A stretch of DNA of 64,000 bases from Promerops cafer. Taxonomy: Eukaryota; Chordata; Aves; Passeriformes; Nectariniidae. The DNA is taken from contig VZSE01015197.1 of the NCBI GenBank assembly GCA_013398275.1, positions 1,670,911 to 1,734,910 of the forward strand, read 5' to 3'. Of this stretch, positions 1 to 11,700 are shown in pieces. The notes beneath the pieces were generated by a model. It did no database searches, had not been told where the DNA came from, and was given only the letters and a program-made list of their open reading frames with translations. The position numbers and the translations under genes are program-made. The stretch's first letter is position 1. Each line of letters starts with the position of its first letter.

Positions 1-17
1 ACTCTGTTATTTGTCAG

Positions 18-1028
18 ACCTTACTGATCATTCTCAACATCTCATTCAGCAGAAATGGTCAACAGAGAGGAGTGATAATTCTCCCATACCACACCATGAA
101 GTCATGTTTACCTGGAGGATAACCCTATGTCCATTTACCCTTGGCTTCATTCCTGTTAGTGCCTGATTAATCAAAAACATGCCAACAAGGGCTGGAAATA
201 CCTAGGATGGTAGTGCTAGGGTTCTACAGTGGTTATTTTGTGGGCCTGGACTTCAGTTTAGCTGGTGTCAGTGTCAGCTGTGTCTTAGATATCCTTGATA
301 CACATAAGTATAGCTGAGTTGCTGGAGCCTCCTGGCAATGAGATAATTATCACTCTTGATAGCCTGTACTTGTGTCAGGATCAGATTTTCTTGGTATAAG
401 GATGATCAATAATTTCTGTTAATTGAAAGATACTTTTGCCTTTGCGCTGTTGCCTTGATACAGGTGACAGGTGACTGTTTCTGCACTCTGGTTCCAGTCC
501 TGTGGATCATTCCTTTTTTGAAGCTGTCTGGATTACAGATATAATGCAAAGTAGATCAAAATATCCACCATGGCTTTCATTGAGGGTAATTGAGGCTTGC
601 AAGGTTTTGCACCATCTGTTCTTCCTCCCACTGCTATCCACAATGGTTTGTTGTTTGGGGTTTTTGATTATTTACTGTTTGGTTGGTTGGTTTTCTGTTT
701 AGGTTTTTTCTTTTCCCCACAGACTAGATGCAGATACAGATTATTCTCAGTTTTACTATAGACACCTTTGGGTCTCATAACCTCATTCAGTGTTTCCCTG
801 AAGAGCTGAAATTCATTAAGATTAATAAGAGTACTGTATTAATCCACGGCCCTAAATACCCCGGTAAGAAGTTTATACAAGCTGTCATAATCAGTGCTGG
901 CCACTGCTGTTCTCAGAACACGAAAGTTTTCTTGCAGGAAAAACTGTCATGATGCTATTTCTGGGGACATCAGTGTTTATGTTGTTGTCAGTGGCTTTGT
1001 AAATTTTGCTGTGGTTCATACAGCCTTG
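18..1028 (+). pseudogene. Possible decayed coding region, unidentified
   Basis: I do not recognise a family. Short open stretches follow one another along the + strand while changing frame: about 18-119, 171-314, 289-396, 475-699, 728-949 and 912-1028. Their residue make-up is mixed and protein-like rather than low complexity; examples are LLEPPGNEIIITLDS at about 317-361 and DAISGDISVYVVVSG at about 951-995. Splice-like signals are also present: a pyrimidine-rich tract ending in CAG just before 498 and another ending at 722, and GGTAAG-type donors near 586 and 864. This could be a gene relic with frameshifts that continues left of the window, or a chance run of open frames. The open frames are too short and too broken to be a working gene. 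No function is inferred. Confidence 0.25.
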
Positions 1029-1666
1029 TAGTCAAGATTTTCTTACTGCATTCTCATCCACTGTATTCTCAGAGAAGCAAAAGCTCCTTAGTGTTGCAGG
1101 AAAATAGCTAAATAGCAAGTTGTAAAATGAATAGCTGTCCATTTCAATATTTATACAAGAAGGGTCCATCCACCTGGGTAGCTCATGTAGATGAGGGGAG
1201 GGACAGGTGAAGGATTTTGTAGGGCCTGAGAACACTGCTGCACTAGTACAGAACACAGCAAAACTTAGATAGTTGTTATTCTTAAGCCATTTTTTATCTG
1301 TAGATAATATGTGGCATATTATCTATAATGTTTAAGTTATTTATAAGTTTCTGTTGTAGGCAAGTCTTACTAACTGGAATATGAAAAATTAATTACACCT
1401 TGGTAGAGTTAGTCCTTTCTCCCTCAACTATTTTTTGTTTTCTGCTCTGTGTGTCTGTGTACTCTTACTTGTATGTAGACCCAATATAGAAAATATAGTT
1501 GCTATACTGGGCAACAAAAGAGCAACAAAACAGAAGAGTTGGTGCCTAGTGAAAACATATTGACAATGAAGAATAGTGAGTATCCGTGACCAACAGGTTT
1601 GGATTATAACAAACCAGTTGTGTCATGGCCATGATCAGATGCTGCTTTGCTGCCTTGAATCAGGTG
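1029..1666. other. Unassigned AT-rich DNA with a small hairpin
   Basis: No gene is seen. A perfect short hairpin lies at 1301-1325, with 11-bp arms (TAGATAATATG and its complement) around a 3-nt loop. AT-rich palindromes of this size are common in such DNA and nothing suggests a transcript. Confidence 0.5.
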
Positions 1667-1807
1667 ACTGTGAGTTCAGTGACTGAGCCTGAGAAAACAC
1701 ATGGGTGCCTTCAGGAAACATATGGAAATGCCAAAGGTACATGTCAGTTATGGGAGACACTGAAGGCACCCATGTGTTTTCTCAGGCTCAGTCACTGAAC
1801 CCACAGT
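1667..1807. repeat. Long inverted repeat, 41-bp perfect arms
   Basis: Positions 1674-1714 are exactly the reverse complement of 1760-1800, 41 bp without mismatch. With one mismatch (1673/1801) the match extends outward to 1667 and 1807. The arms flank a 45-nt spacer at 1715-1759. A transcript from either strand would fold into a long perfect duplex. The arms contain no tandem simple repeat, and no flanking target duplication is visible, so a MITE is not supported. An inverted duplication by template switching is an alternative. The lack of divergence between the arms points to a recent origin or to ongoing arm homogenisation. Confidence 0.9.
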
Positions 1808-1954
1808 TCAGTGCTCTTTTTGCTCTTTTTGCCTTGAACAAGGTTTTTAAAATTTTGTTTATCATGATTTGTTAGACTAGATCCTTGAAAATGGCATAAG
1901 CACTAGGCTAAAAGTCAGTGAGTAGCTACAGACAGCCCTGGACTTACACTGTTG

Positions 1955-2184
1955 AGGTGGCCTCTTGACGCGACAGCCTGCGACCCGGCTAGCCACACAG
2001 GGGATGGATGCACGCAGGCTGCGTGTCAAGGTGTGGGGACCGACAGCTGGGGGAGCCGCAGACTGTCAGTCCTACCGTGGGTCGGGTGCGCACGGCCAGA
2101 AGCTGTCGGAGAGGCGGCAAAGGGAGCGAGGAGGCTGCTGGTTTGAGATTCCCGGTCAGGGTTTATTGAGGAAGTGGGGGTGGA
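1955..2184. other. CpG-dense GC-rich block, possible LTR-type fragment
   Basis: Within strongly AT-rich surroundings this stretch is GC-rich and unusually full of CpG (for example around 1968-1988, 2083-2093 and 2108-2130). CpGs decay quickly in methylated bird DNA, so the block is either recent or protected. On the - strand an AATAAA hexamer appears near one edge (TCAATAAACCCTG, about 2157-2169). That would fit the polyadenylation signal of a retroviral LTR read on the - strand. I cannot match it to a named family, and no TG...CA ends or target duplication are clear. Short open frames here are by-products of the GC content. Confidence 0.4.
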
Positions 2185-2185
2185 N
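2185..2185. other. Undetermined base (N)
   Basis: A single N interrupts the sequence at the right edge of the GC-rich block. Unlike the N at 7915, no duplicated sequence flanks it. It may mark a gap of unknown length or a low-quality base. Confidence 0.9.
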
Positions 2186-2351
2186 ACCATTTTAAACCTT
2201 TAGGGGGAAAACAGAACACAACACAACAGCCTCTGTCTCACTTGCCCACTTCAAAGAAATTCAGTTCAGTTTTTGAAGTTCCTGAGCCATGATTTCGTTT
2301 TTTCTTTATTCGTGTACCCTTTTCTCCTTACCCTCAGCAGGGAAGCTTCTC

Positions 2352-3597
2352 CTTCTTGCAGCCATCACCTGGCACATGCAGGACAACCGGGGAATCAGGC
2401 CCAGCCAGCATGGGTTTAGGAAAGGCAGGTCCTGCTTGACCAATCTGATCTCCTTTTTAACAGGGTGACCTGCTCTCTGGGGAAGGAAATGGCTGTAGAT
2501 GTTGTCTACTGGGACGTTAATAAAGCCTCTAACACTGTTTCCCACTCTCCTGGAGAAACTGGATGCTCATGGCTCAGGCCCAGAGAGTGGTGGTGAATGG
2601 TGCTACATCCATCTGGCAGCCAGTCACCTGTGGCATTTCCCAGGGACCAGAGTTGGGGCTGGTCCTGTCTAATATCTTTATTGGTAACCTGGCTCAGGGG
2701 ATTGAGTGCTCCCTCAGTCAGTTTGCAGAGGACACCGAGATGGGCAGGAGTGCTGATCTGATGGAGGGCAGGAAGACTCTGCAGTGGGATCTGCAGAAAG
2801 TGGATCAATGGGCCAAGGTCAGTGGTGTGAGATTTGACAGGGCCGAGTGCTGGGTCCTGCAATTGGGTCAGAACCGCATGCAGTGCTACAGGCTGGGGGC
2901 AGAGTGGCTGGAAAGCCACTAGGTGGAAAAGAACCTGGGGGTGCTGGTCAACAGCTGGCTGAACATGAGCCAGCACGTGCCCAGGTGGCCAAGGAGGCCA
3001 GTGGCATTCTGCCCTGAATCAGCAATAGTGTGTCCAGCAGGACCAGGGCAGTGGTTCCCCCAACTGTACTCGGCACTGGTGAGGCCACACTTTGAATCCT
3101 GCATCCAGTTTTGGGCCCTTCACTGCAGGAAAGACATTGAGGTGCTGGAAGGTGCCCAGAGACAGTAAAGCTGTTGAGGGCTCTGGAGCATAGGCTTATG
3201 AGGAGCAGCTGAGGGAGCTGGGGATTTTTTAGCCTGGGAAAAAGGAGAAGAGACCTTATTGCACTCTACAACCAGCTGAAAAGAGGCCATAGTGAAGTGG
3301 GGGTCAGCCTCTTCTCCCAGGTAACAACTGGCAGAATGAGAGGAAATTACCTTAAGTTGCTCCAGGGGAGATTTTGTTTGAATATTGGGAAAAATTTCTT
3401 CACTGGAAGGGTAGTCAAACACTGGAACAGGCTGCCTAAGGAAGTGATTGAGTCGCCAGCCCTGGAGGTATTTAAAAGACCTGTAGATGTGGCACTTTGG
3501 GACATGGTTTTATGGCAGACTTGACAGTGCTGGGTTAACAGTTGTTTTTGATAATCTTAGAAGTCTTTTGAAACTGTAATGATTCTATGATTCTATC
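2352..3597 (+). mobile_element. CR1 LINE, 5'-truncated with intact 3' end
   Basis: This is a non-LTR retrotransposon of the CR1 family. It enters within the reverse transcriptase, where the frame reads HMQDNRGI and then GFRKGRSCLTNLISF. It runs through the rest of the RT, the C-terminal region ([30 protein letters not shown]) and the short 3' UTR. It ends with the diagnostic CR1 octamer tail (ATGATTCTATGATTCTATC, about 3577-3595). As usual for CR1 there is no poly(A) tail and the 5' part is missing. Small frames on the - strand here are antisense shadows. Confidence 0.95.
2370..3526 (+). pseudogene. CR1 reverse transcriptase remnant
   Basis: The segment encodes the RT palm and downstream region of CR1 ORF2, the enzyme that copies CR1 RNA at a nicked chromosomal target. 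Frames are broken: the best palm stretch is 2563-2919, ending in an in-frame stop (2920-2922). After that the same frame resumes at 2923 and then drifts by indels, and a final open stretch lies at 3297-3521. In the catalytic F-A-D-D box the first aspartate is replaced by glutamate (FAED, codons 2722-2733, Glu at 2728-2730). Stops, frameshifts and this change make it non-functional. The family assignment rests on the order of conserved CR1 blocks. Confidence 0.9.
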
Positions 3598-5810
3598 AGT
3601 GGGATTCAGCCCACTGGCCAGGTAATTTTGGATTTCTACCTAATTTTTATTTGAAAATCAAACTATGAACAGCTGTTCTTAATGTGCATAAATAGATTTG
3701 AGGAGTTTTTCCGAGGTCTATTGGCTCTCCTCATGTTGTGTAATGAGGAAACTGTTTCCATATGAAGCTCTGGGAGCCTTTCACTCCACCTCTCAGCAAA
3801 CACAACAAATTTCTTCACAGGTGATTCCCATGCTACACCAGGCATTCTTGACCATGACTGTAGGAAAACACTATATATTACAAACTTGAGGTATAATCCT
3901 TGGTGGTCTTTGTTCAGTATTGCCTTCATACTGGGAAGGGAACAGTGAGAAGAATGAGAAAGCCTGGTGTAGCTATACTTCTGAGAAGATACACCTGGAA
4001 GCCATACAGAGGTGAGCAGCAGCCTTTGTGGGTTCACAGCTTCACAGTATCAAAATGTAAAGCTCTGTGAATCAGAAGAAAAATGGTATCTACAAAAATT
4101 CTATCCCTTGTTATATATCCCAGGCTTGACCTCTCTGAATTCACTCCATCATAACTTCCAGGATTCAATCTGAGATGGTTCAGATGAGTCCTGCTGGATA
4201 AGAGAGAAGGAGCAGGTCTGCTGTCACCATATAGAGCTGTTTGAAGGGACCCTCCGTGATCTGGCTGCTGCTGCTGCCTGGTACAATATATGACTTTAAG
4301 TGGTGCACTTGTTTTCAGTCTTCAAGAGCAACAGTTCCAGGTCAAGCTGTACATAACTGCACTGTGTCCACCCACACAAAGAGTTTAAGTGGTGATTGAA
4401 ACAATATCTCATCTCACTTCTATTTACCAGGTTAAAGGAAGTTCCTCTCTGGAGCTGGCTCTCATCTATTTGCAGCAAGAAATAAATTTCTTTCAAAGAT
4501 GAATCAAAAAGACTCTCAGGGCTGCCAGCACAGGTCAGTGCAAAATGATTCTATAATAGTTATTGCAAAGTTTTTTTCTGAGCACTTTATCTGAAAAATA
4601 CTGAAAACCCCTCAAAAATAATTCACCTTCTCTAGGTAGTTTGTACAGACCTACTAAACAGAGTGAAACTTTAAAGAACTTTCCTCTCTTTTTGCCTTCA
4701 CCAGATAGTTATGTATTTCAAAATACATTTTCATGGCAACTGAGAATTTAAAGTAGTCATTTAAATGACCATTCACACTATAAACTCTTGGATGTAAGTA
4801 GACAAAGCAATGAGATGAGATAGGCACAAATTTTATTAAATCAGTTAGAATTTCAAATGTTACGGCTACATAACTTAAACTGCCTTCCCCCATAGAATAC
4901 CAGAGAGGAGGAAAGTACTTGAACATTGTAGGTTTTTTCCTGTATGTTTTTTTTTTTTTTTTTCTGCTGTATAGAATTTCAGCGATTTGGCCCAATTAAG
5001 CCCTAGCTGTACTAAAGAGATTTTTTTCCATTTTTTTTTGTTATTCCTTAATGTAGTTATGACCCTGCAAAGTAAATGAGGAAAATGGTAACTATATGCC
5101 TTTTTTACTTGCTTGAGAGAAGCATAAATGCCTTTTCTCCTAAAAAGCAGAGAATTTATGTACTTTCTATTAACTTGTAGAAGTTCACAGATTTTGTGTT
5201 TTTTTTTTTCTGGTATTGAATTCTAATATATATGTAAATGTTTATATGGTTAAAGACCAGTTTCCTAATACGTCTGTATCTCAAGTCTAACTGTTAGAAA
5301 GTTAAATCACATCAGGAAAAAGAGAAACTAATGGGATAAAAACCCCAAACAAACTGACCAATTTCTCCCTAATTGTCTTTGTTGTTTTACACAAAAGAAA
5401 TTGAAGTACCAGATAAATATTTCTATAATGTGTAATATTTTGGTTTGGCTGTGATGCAAAAATAATGACAAAAGTTAGACCCTTTACTAGTCTGCAATTA
5501 CAGGTATGTTTTTTCAGTTTTCCTTTCAATTAGTGTAATGTCTTGTCATTACAACTGTGTAAGCCAACTCAACCGGCAAAGTTCAGAGTGACAGCAAAAT
5601 TCCAGAAAATAAAAGGTTCCTAAGCACTTGACAACTAACTGTAGTGCACATGCACATTTATTATCTATCTCTGTCACAGGCAGAATACTGGAATTTGAGT
5701 TGAAATTAAAAAAAAAAACCAAACAAAACCAAAAACCAAACAAAACCAAAATAATCCAAACTTTATATGTTTAAAAGGATTATATAATTTTATATATCTA
5801 TTTTTAGTTT
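3598..5810. other. Unassigned AT-rich DNA
   Basis: No supported gene. A 17-base T run lies at 4947-4963 and a CAAAA-type low-complexity stretch at about 5709-5752. The short open frames on either strand lack domains, coding-like composition or splice context. Confidence 0.6.
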
Positions 5811-6145
5811 ATATCCCATGCCATACATAGTTGTGCTTAGCAATAAAAGCTGGGAGAAAGGGGGATATTTAGAGCAATGGCATTTGTCTTCCCGAGAAGC
5901 TACTATACCCAATGGAGACCTGCTGTCCTGGAAAAGTAATGCCTGCCCATGGGAGGTAATTACTTAATCCCTTATTTTGCTTTGCTTGTGTGTGTGTGGC
6001 TTTTGCCTTCCTTATTAAACCATTTTTATCTCAATCTGTGAGTTTTCTAGCTTTTGCCCTTCTGATTTTCTCCCCCATCCCACTGAGGGAAACTGAGCAA
6101 GAGGCTGTGTGGGGCTGAGCTTTGGGCAGAGGTCAACCCAGCACA
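5811..6145 (+). mobile_element. ERV LTR fragment, 3' portion
   Basis: The order of blocks matches the 3' part of an avian endogenous-retrovirus LTR. There is a TATA-like CAATAAAAGCTGGG near 5841, then a conserved leader (TTGTCTTCCCGAGAAG, about 5886-5901), a TTGCTTTGCTTGTG stretch and TTATTAAACC. Next come TTTTATCTCAATCTGTGAGTTTT and a CCCCCATCCCACTGAGGG block before the terminal AACCCAGCACA. The 5' part is missing (start about 5811) and the ends have diverged. No internal viral genes adjoin it, so it is a solo or truncated copy. It shares its general plan with the LTR at 22971-23511. Confidence 0.7.
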
Positions 6146-7479
6146 GATGAAAACCCTTGCATTCTATGTTTTAGATGCAGAAGAATGTGCTTGGCTAGAA
6201 GTTCATCATCTCAGATTAAGAGACAGAAGGAAAAGGTGAATTGGAGTGGATTGTATGAGTTGCAAAAGAATGAGTGAGATTGAGGCGTGGTCTTCCCAGA
6301 CAGAATAACTATTCCATGGTGGAAAGTAGGATTTTTCTTTATTATTATTTTCTCCATCATTAGACAGGAAGAGAGCTCCACACTAAAGGCAAGACACTAA
6401 TTTATCTTCTTACGTGAGAGTGTTGTGGTCCCTAAATGCTTGAGATGGTTCTGATTCCACTGTGTCTTTAAATTCTGTGCATCAGAGGGCTTTGACTGTA
6501 CAATTCTAGCTTCTTATTAGAACAGGAATTGAAACAAGGAGCTTTCAGGAACTAAAAAAAAATAAAAGAGAGAATGAGAAGAAAGAATAGAAACAAAGTA
6601 GTTGTAAGCATATGTCCCCTTTCCCTGCTACATATTTGAATGATGGGATTCAGAAAACTCCACACAATCTTTTATTCTCATTGTTCTTCTATCCCACCTC
6701 CACACTTCCTTCTAACCTCTCTTTCCTGCTTGATGTTCTCACCAACTCTTGTGAAATGTCATATTTTGTCTCATTACAGAAGTCTCCACCTTATCTGCAG
6801 TGCATAAAGAAGGGCAAGGAAAATAGGGCCTTATTAATAAACCACATCCTTTTAAGGGACTTATGTTCATATATATCAACTGTGAATGTGTGACCCAAAC
6901 ATTTTTTATGAACTCTTAAAGAATATAATGACAGTATTCTGGAAAAAAAAAAGAAAAGAAAGTGCACATTTCCTAGTTTTCCTCGTCAGAAAAAAATGGG
7001 ACAATTTCTAAAAAAAATCTTATTGTACAGCAACTTAAGAAAGATTACAGGAAAAATAGACATTTGGAAGGCAGGTCTTCTTGTTTGTCTATTTCCTTTT
7101 TGCAGACCATAGTCAGAAATTCTGGTTTTATTTCTTTAAAAGAAATAAAAACTGGAGTTAGTTCAGACTCATGTCTGGCACTTTTTTTTCTAAGCTTGAT
7201 AAAGATTTGCAAAGAAAGAGAAAGTTAAGGTAGGAGCAAATTAAACTTAACTGATCAGGTTTTAATAGCATAAACCAGAAATATTGTCCTCTAAAGATCG
7301 TATTGGAGAATAATTGACTCTTAGTTAAGTTAAGCCGGAGGACTCTAAAATATTGGGTTATTTAATATATGGCTTTACTTATTATCTAAGTTATTGCCAT
7401 GAAATTGTATAAGTTAAGTCTCAGGACCTAAGCTATAACAAGTGAATAATAGTGAGCATCATTTTATCTATTTTGATTA
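6146..7479. other. Unassigned AT-rich DNA
   Basis: I see no gene, RNA or recognisable repeat. The open frame at 6612-6893 shows no domain or splice context. Confidence 0.6.
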
Positions 7480-8217
7480 GTCGCATCGGGAGTGCTGTGT
7501 CCAGTTCTGAGCTCCTCAGTACAAGGGAGACATGGAGCTCCTGGAGTGAGTCCAGCTGAGGGCAACAAAGATGGTTGAGGGCCTGGACATCCCTCGTACA
7601 AGGAAAGGTCGAGAGGGTCAGACCTGTTCAGCCTCGAGAAGAGACAACTGAGAGGGGACCTCATCAGTGTCTATCAGTATCTGAAGGGAGGGTGCTTAGA
7701 GGATTAATCCAGGCTCTTCTTGGTGGTGCCAAGCAATAGAAAAAGAGGCAATGGACAGAAGGAGATACACAGAAAGTTTCACCTGAACACGGGGAAGAAC
7801 TTCCTTACTCTGTGGATGACCATGCACTGGAAGAGATAGCTCAGAGATGTGGATTCTCCCATTGCTGGAGATATTCAAGAACCATCTGGAATCAGTCCTG
7901 TGCTCTAAGTGCTCNTTAGAGGATTAATCCAGGCTCTTCTTGGTGGTGCCAAGCAATAGAAAAAGAGGCAATGGACAGAAGGAGATACACAGAAAGTTTC
8001 ACCTGAACACGGGGAAGAACTTCCTTACTCTGTGGATGACCATGCACTGGAAGAGATAGCTCAGAGATGTGGATTCTCCCATTGCTGGAGATATTCAAGA
8101 ACCATCTGGAATCAGTCCTGTGCTCTAAGTGCTCTGGGATGACCCTGCTTGAGAAGGGTGCTTGGACCAGACAACTCCACTGGTGATTCCTTTCAACCTT
8201 AACCATTCTGTGATTCT
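7480..8217 (+). mobile_element. CR1 LINE 3' fragment (contains a duplicated segment)
   Basis: The + strand carries the CR1 C-terminal and 3' region. It starts at the block GAGTGCTGTGTCCAGTTCTG (about 7488-7507), passes AGCCTCGAGAAGAGACAACTGAGAGG, and continues through a GGCTCTTCTTGGTGGTGCC block typical of the CR1 subfamilies with this ending. It finishes with TTCAACC...ACCATTCTGTGATTCTC at about 8190-8217. Coding frames are decayed. The apparent length is inflated by an exact 219-bp duplication at 7696-8134; without it the fragment is about 520 bp. Confidence 0.9.
7696..8134 (+). repeat. Perfect 219-bp direct duplication joined by one N
   Basis: Positions 7696-7914 and 7916-8134 are identical over 219 bp, separated only by the undetermined base at 7915. 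Both copies begin TTAGAGGATTAATCC and end CTAAGTGCTC. Identity over a full 219 bp with an N exactly at the join is the signature of two contig ends that overlap but were not merged. A real recent tandem duplication is possible but less likely. Confidence 0.95.
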
Positions 8218-8707
8218 CTGGTCTTGATAAGGCTATTAGAAGATGGGACCTTAGTTTCATACAGATGTAAACTGGATGGAAGAAGTGACAAATCACTTTG
8301 TTTTCCATAGGTATTTTTTATAAAATTATGAATACTTATGAAATTTAGAACTCATCTTATCTTGGTCTTTTTCATCTTTCTCTAACTTTGAGAAGATGAA
8401 TCTAAACTCTCTTTCACAGCATTGTAGACCCTGAAATAACCGAGAAGTTGAAGTAGTGTATTAAAGTTCTGCTCAGTCTGTGATGACCATGTCTTTTAAT
8501 TATTGTATTGCCACTGCACTGGCTTGATAGTAATTTTTTTTCTGGATTTTAGTATTTAGAAATAGCTTATTTCCCCTCTCTGCACACAATAAATCAGTAA
8601 TTTTCTGTAAATTTTACTTTAGGTTGATAAATTCATGCAAATTTGAGTGTGGGTTGAGGCATTTTTTTTAGGTGGTAATGGTTTTGGTTTGGGGGGTAGG
8701 ATTTGTT

Positions 8708-8730
8708 TGTGTGTGTGTGTGTGTGTGTGT
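8708..8730. repeat. (GT)n microsatellite
   Basis: About 11 uninterrupted GT units, followed by a TTTTGG stretch and an A10 run at 8751-8760. Alternating purine-pyrimidine tracts like this can adopt Z-DNA. Confidence 0.9.
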
Positions 8731-11700
8731 TTTGGTTTTAAGCATTTGCCAAAAAAAAAACCCAATTTTTTTTTCTCTTTCCAGGTCAACTTTGACAGCC
8801 AGAAGAAACATCCATTGCTTAATGTTTTCTTCTTCTTTTCCTTTGTATAAGGTTTGACTCTCTAGAGAACACCACAGAAATAATTCTGTTGAGCAAGTAT
8901 GTCCTTAATATATCAATGTGGTAGGTTAATATTTTAAAATAAAAGTAGACAAAACATACAAACTAAAAAGGACCTTTATTTTCACCACAAGGCAGATTAT
9001 TTTTTCTTTTATCCATGGGGAAAATTCATGTTTTCTTAATGATCTCCTTTGACTTAACGATTAAGCCCTTACTGAAAAAGCAATTTGGCAATTCAAGATT
9101 TCTAGGAGAAATTTAATATACTGTAAGGATTTTCTTCAATCTGTCTGCATAACTTTATTTTGCTATTATAAGATTCATACTGGATATGGTTAATAAAATC
9201 ACCATTAACTTTGATAGAAATGTGTATCAAAGTACATTTATATGTCAGTATACAGTAGACTTTAAATTTTGTGTCAAAATTATTCTATTCTGTGTTGTGA
9301 GTTATAACTTTCTTAGAGATAGGCAAGAAGCCCAGGTATAACATCCCTACTAGAAATGCAGAGGACAATACCCCTGTGGTTTAAACAGAGACGTCTCCCT
9401 TTGTACTAAAATCAGATAATTTCACCTGTCACCACTGCAGATCTGAGAGAGAAGTAACCTCCATACTGGAGATATCAACAGTTTAACAGTCTTCTAGGCC
9501 ACATTAGTGTTAAAAATTTTGTGCAAAATCTTTCTGATTACTTCCTAGGAAATTTGAAATTAAACTCACCTACGAAAACAAAAAAAGCATCTCCAAAAAC
9601 CCAATTTATTTCATTTTTTTTTCACTGAATTTTGCATACTGAAGATTAGGTGACTATTGTGTAGATAAGGAAAAAAAGTAATTAATATTTTAAAATCAAA
9701 ATTTTAATTTCCTCTCTTGCTGCTTTTTTTTTTCTCAAAAGATTATCAGCGTCATTAATTGTCTATGGTTCCATCTTCTTCATTAGGCATATAATCCTGT
9801 TCCCTTAAAATTAATATAAAGTGAAACAAAAAGTATTAGAGCTTAACCTCAGATTCTGCTTGGTTATTTATGTATGCTGAAGACTTTATTGCATGCTTTA
9901 TTTCTATTAATATGTATTCTCCAACTTGGTGGAAAAGAGCAGGTTTGTTAGAGTTTTACAGCAAGCTGACAGCATTTCCACTGTTTTATGGAAATGCCTT
10001 TGCTTTTCTAACAAGTGTATTATAGGGAGCTCTGCATGAACATTTAAAGAACAGTAGGGATAGGTGCTGCCAGACCAGGCTAAGGAAGGAGGTATGATGG
10101 AAACAAACGTTTTATGAAACAAAGGAGAAAACTGGTTTTGGTCATGTCATATTGGACAGCAGTGTTTTCAAAACCGCACTAATCTCTACGCTTCAAACAG
10201 AGAAACCACATTTTTCATGTTTTTCATCCCAACATTTTTGCCATAGATTTGAGGGGTTAGTGGTATATTTGTTTCCTGCAGCAGTAGTGTCTACTGCGTT
10301 TAGATGTATTATATTAAGCCACACAAAATGGGTAGTCACGATAAGAAAAGCAATACCATGAAAACAATGGAAGTTATGATTTGGACCTGAAAAAAAAAGA
10401 AATTGCTATAGAGCACTATTAAATGGCACGTCCATTCATTTATCAATTCCAGTGAACTATCTTGCAATAGTAAATTTCTTATTTTTGTTAAAACTAATGT
10501 GATATTATGTGCCCAGTTGAATGGATTCATGACTTTAAATAGATGGTAATGTAATGTAAAATTTTCTAATTTGCCAACCGCTTATTAAATGTATTTACAA
10601 TTACACAGTAAATTCTATGAAATACACTAAAACCAAGTGATAATATTTCCTATTTTATAGGAGACTTTGGCTTTAGTGACATTAGATAAATAAGCTACAA
10701 GAAAACTGCAGATGTCTTTAAAAAGTCACACTCCTATTCTGAATACATATAACTCTATATCCAGAGTTATCATTCATTTTGGTTACGCTGACATTAAATG
10801 GTTCATCTGTTCTAAATCTTCAGTAAATGTATATAGCTTTTTTACAGAATGCAGCCAAAGGGGAAACAAATCAGTGTCAGAAATCCCCAGTGTTTAATTT
10901 CGTACTAATCTCATGGTATATCTCTTCTGGATGGGGTAAAAAGAAAAAAGAAAAAGAATAATTCTTTCAGATTTTACCTTTTAGGTTGTAAAATAAAATC
11001 TACCTTGTCCAAAGTTCAAATTCTATCTGATAACTTTGGTCAATTGCTAAATGCTGTCAAAAAGAGAAGAAAACAATATTCCTATCTTCCCATAGGAAGT
11101 AGTAAAAGTGACTTGCTGACTAGAGGCCATTTCTATATCTAAAGTTAAACACATGTCAAATAGTAAATCAGATATATGACATTATTGCACACCTATCTCC
11201 CTGCATACAGATATATAAGTGCATTAAATGTGTATTTGCACTGCTGAAATATTCATGTGTCTAGTGAAAAATTTACATTTCTGATATCTAAAACAAAGCC
11301 TCTGTTTTTACGTCTGTTTGCTTGCTTGTTTTTGATGGATGCTTAGTACTCTCAGAGCTCTGTGGGCTCTTTCAAAACGTACCCACTGGAGAACCAGATT
11401 CCTCTTTGACTTTACAAGAAGCATTTGGTGCAATGACTTACGATGATCACATGCACTTTTAGCCACAAAGTCACTGCAACAGGGCAAAGCTATCAATCAC
11501 TTGTGGTACAATGAAGCACAACAGGTCTCCTAGAAAACAACTTATATTTCAGCACTTGTCTTGAAGTATGTTTCCTTCTAAGGATGTGACTTGTTACTTG
11601 GAAGCAACATAAAATCAGGGCATAATGTCAAGCAATTTCAATTAATTAAGAACATTTATTATTTTTTTTTATGATTAGAAGGTAACTATGTATTTTTAAT

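Noticed and set aside
2506..2976. 156-codon open frame on the - strand
   Set aside because: Antisense to the CR1 reverse transcriptase; a shadow of the coding strand.
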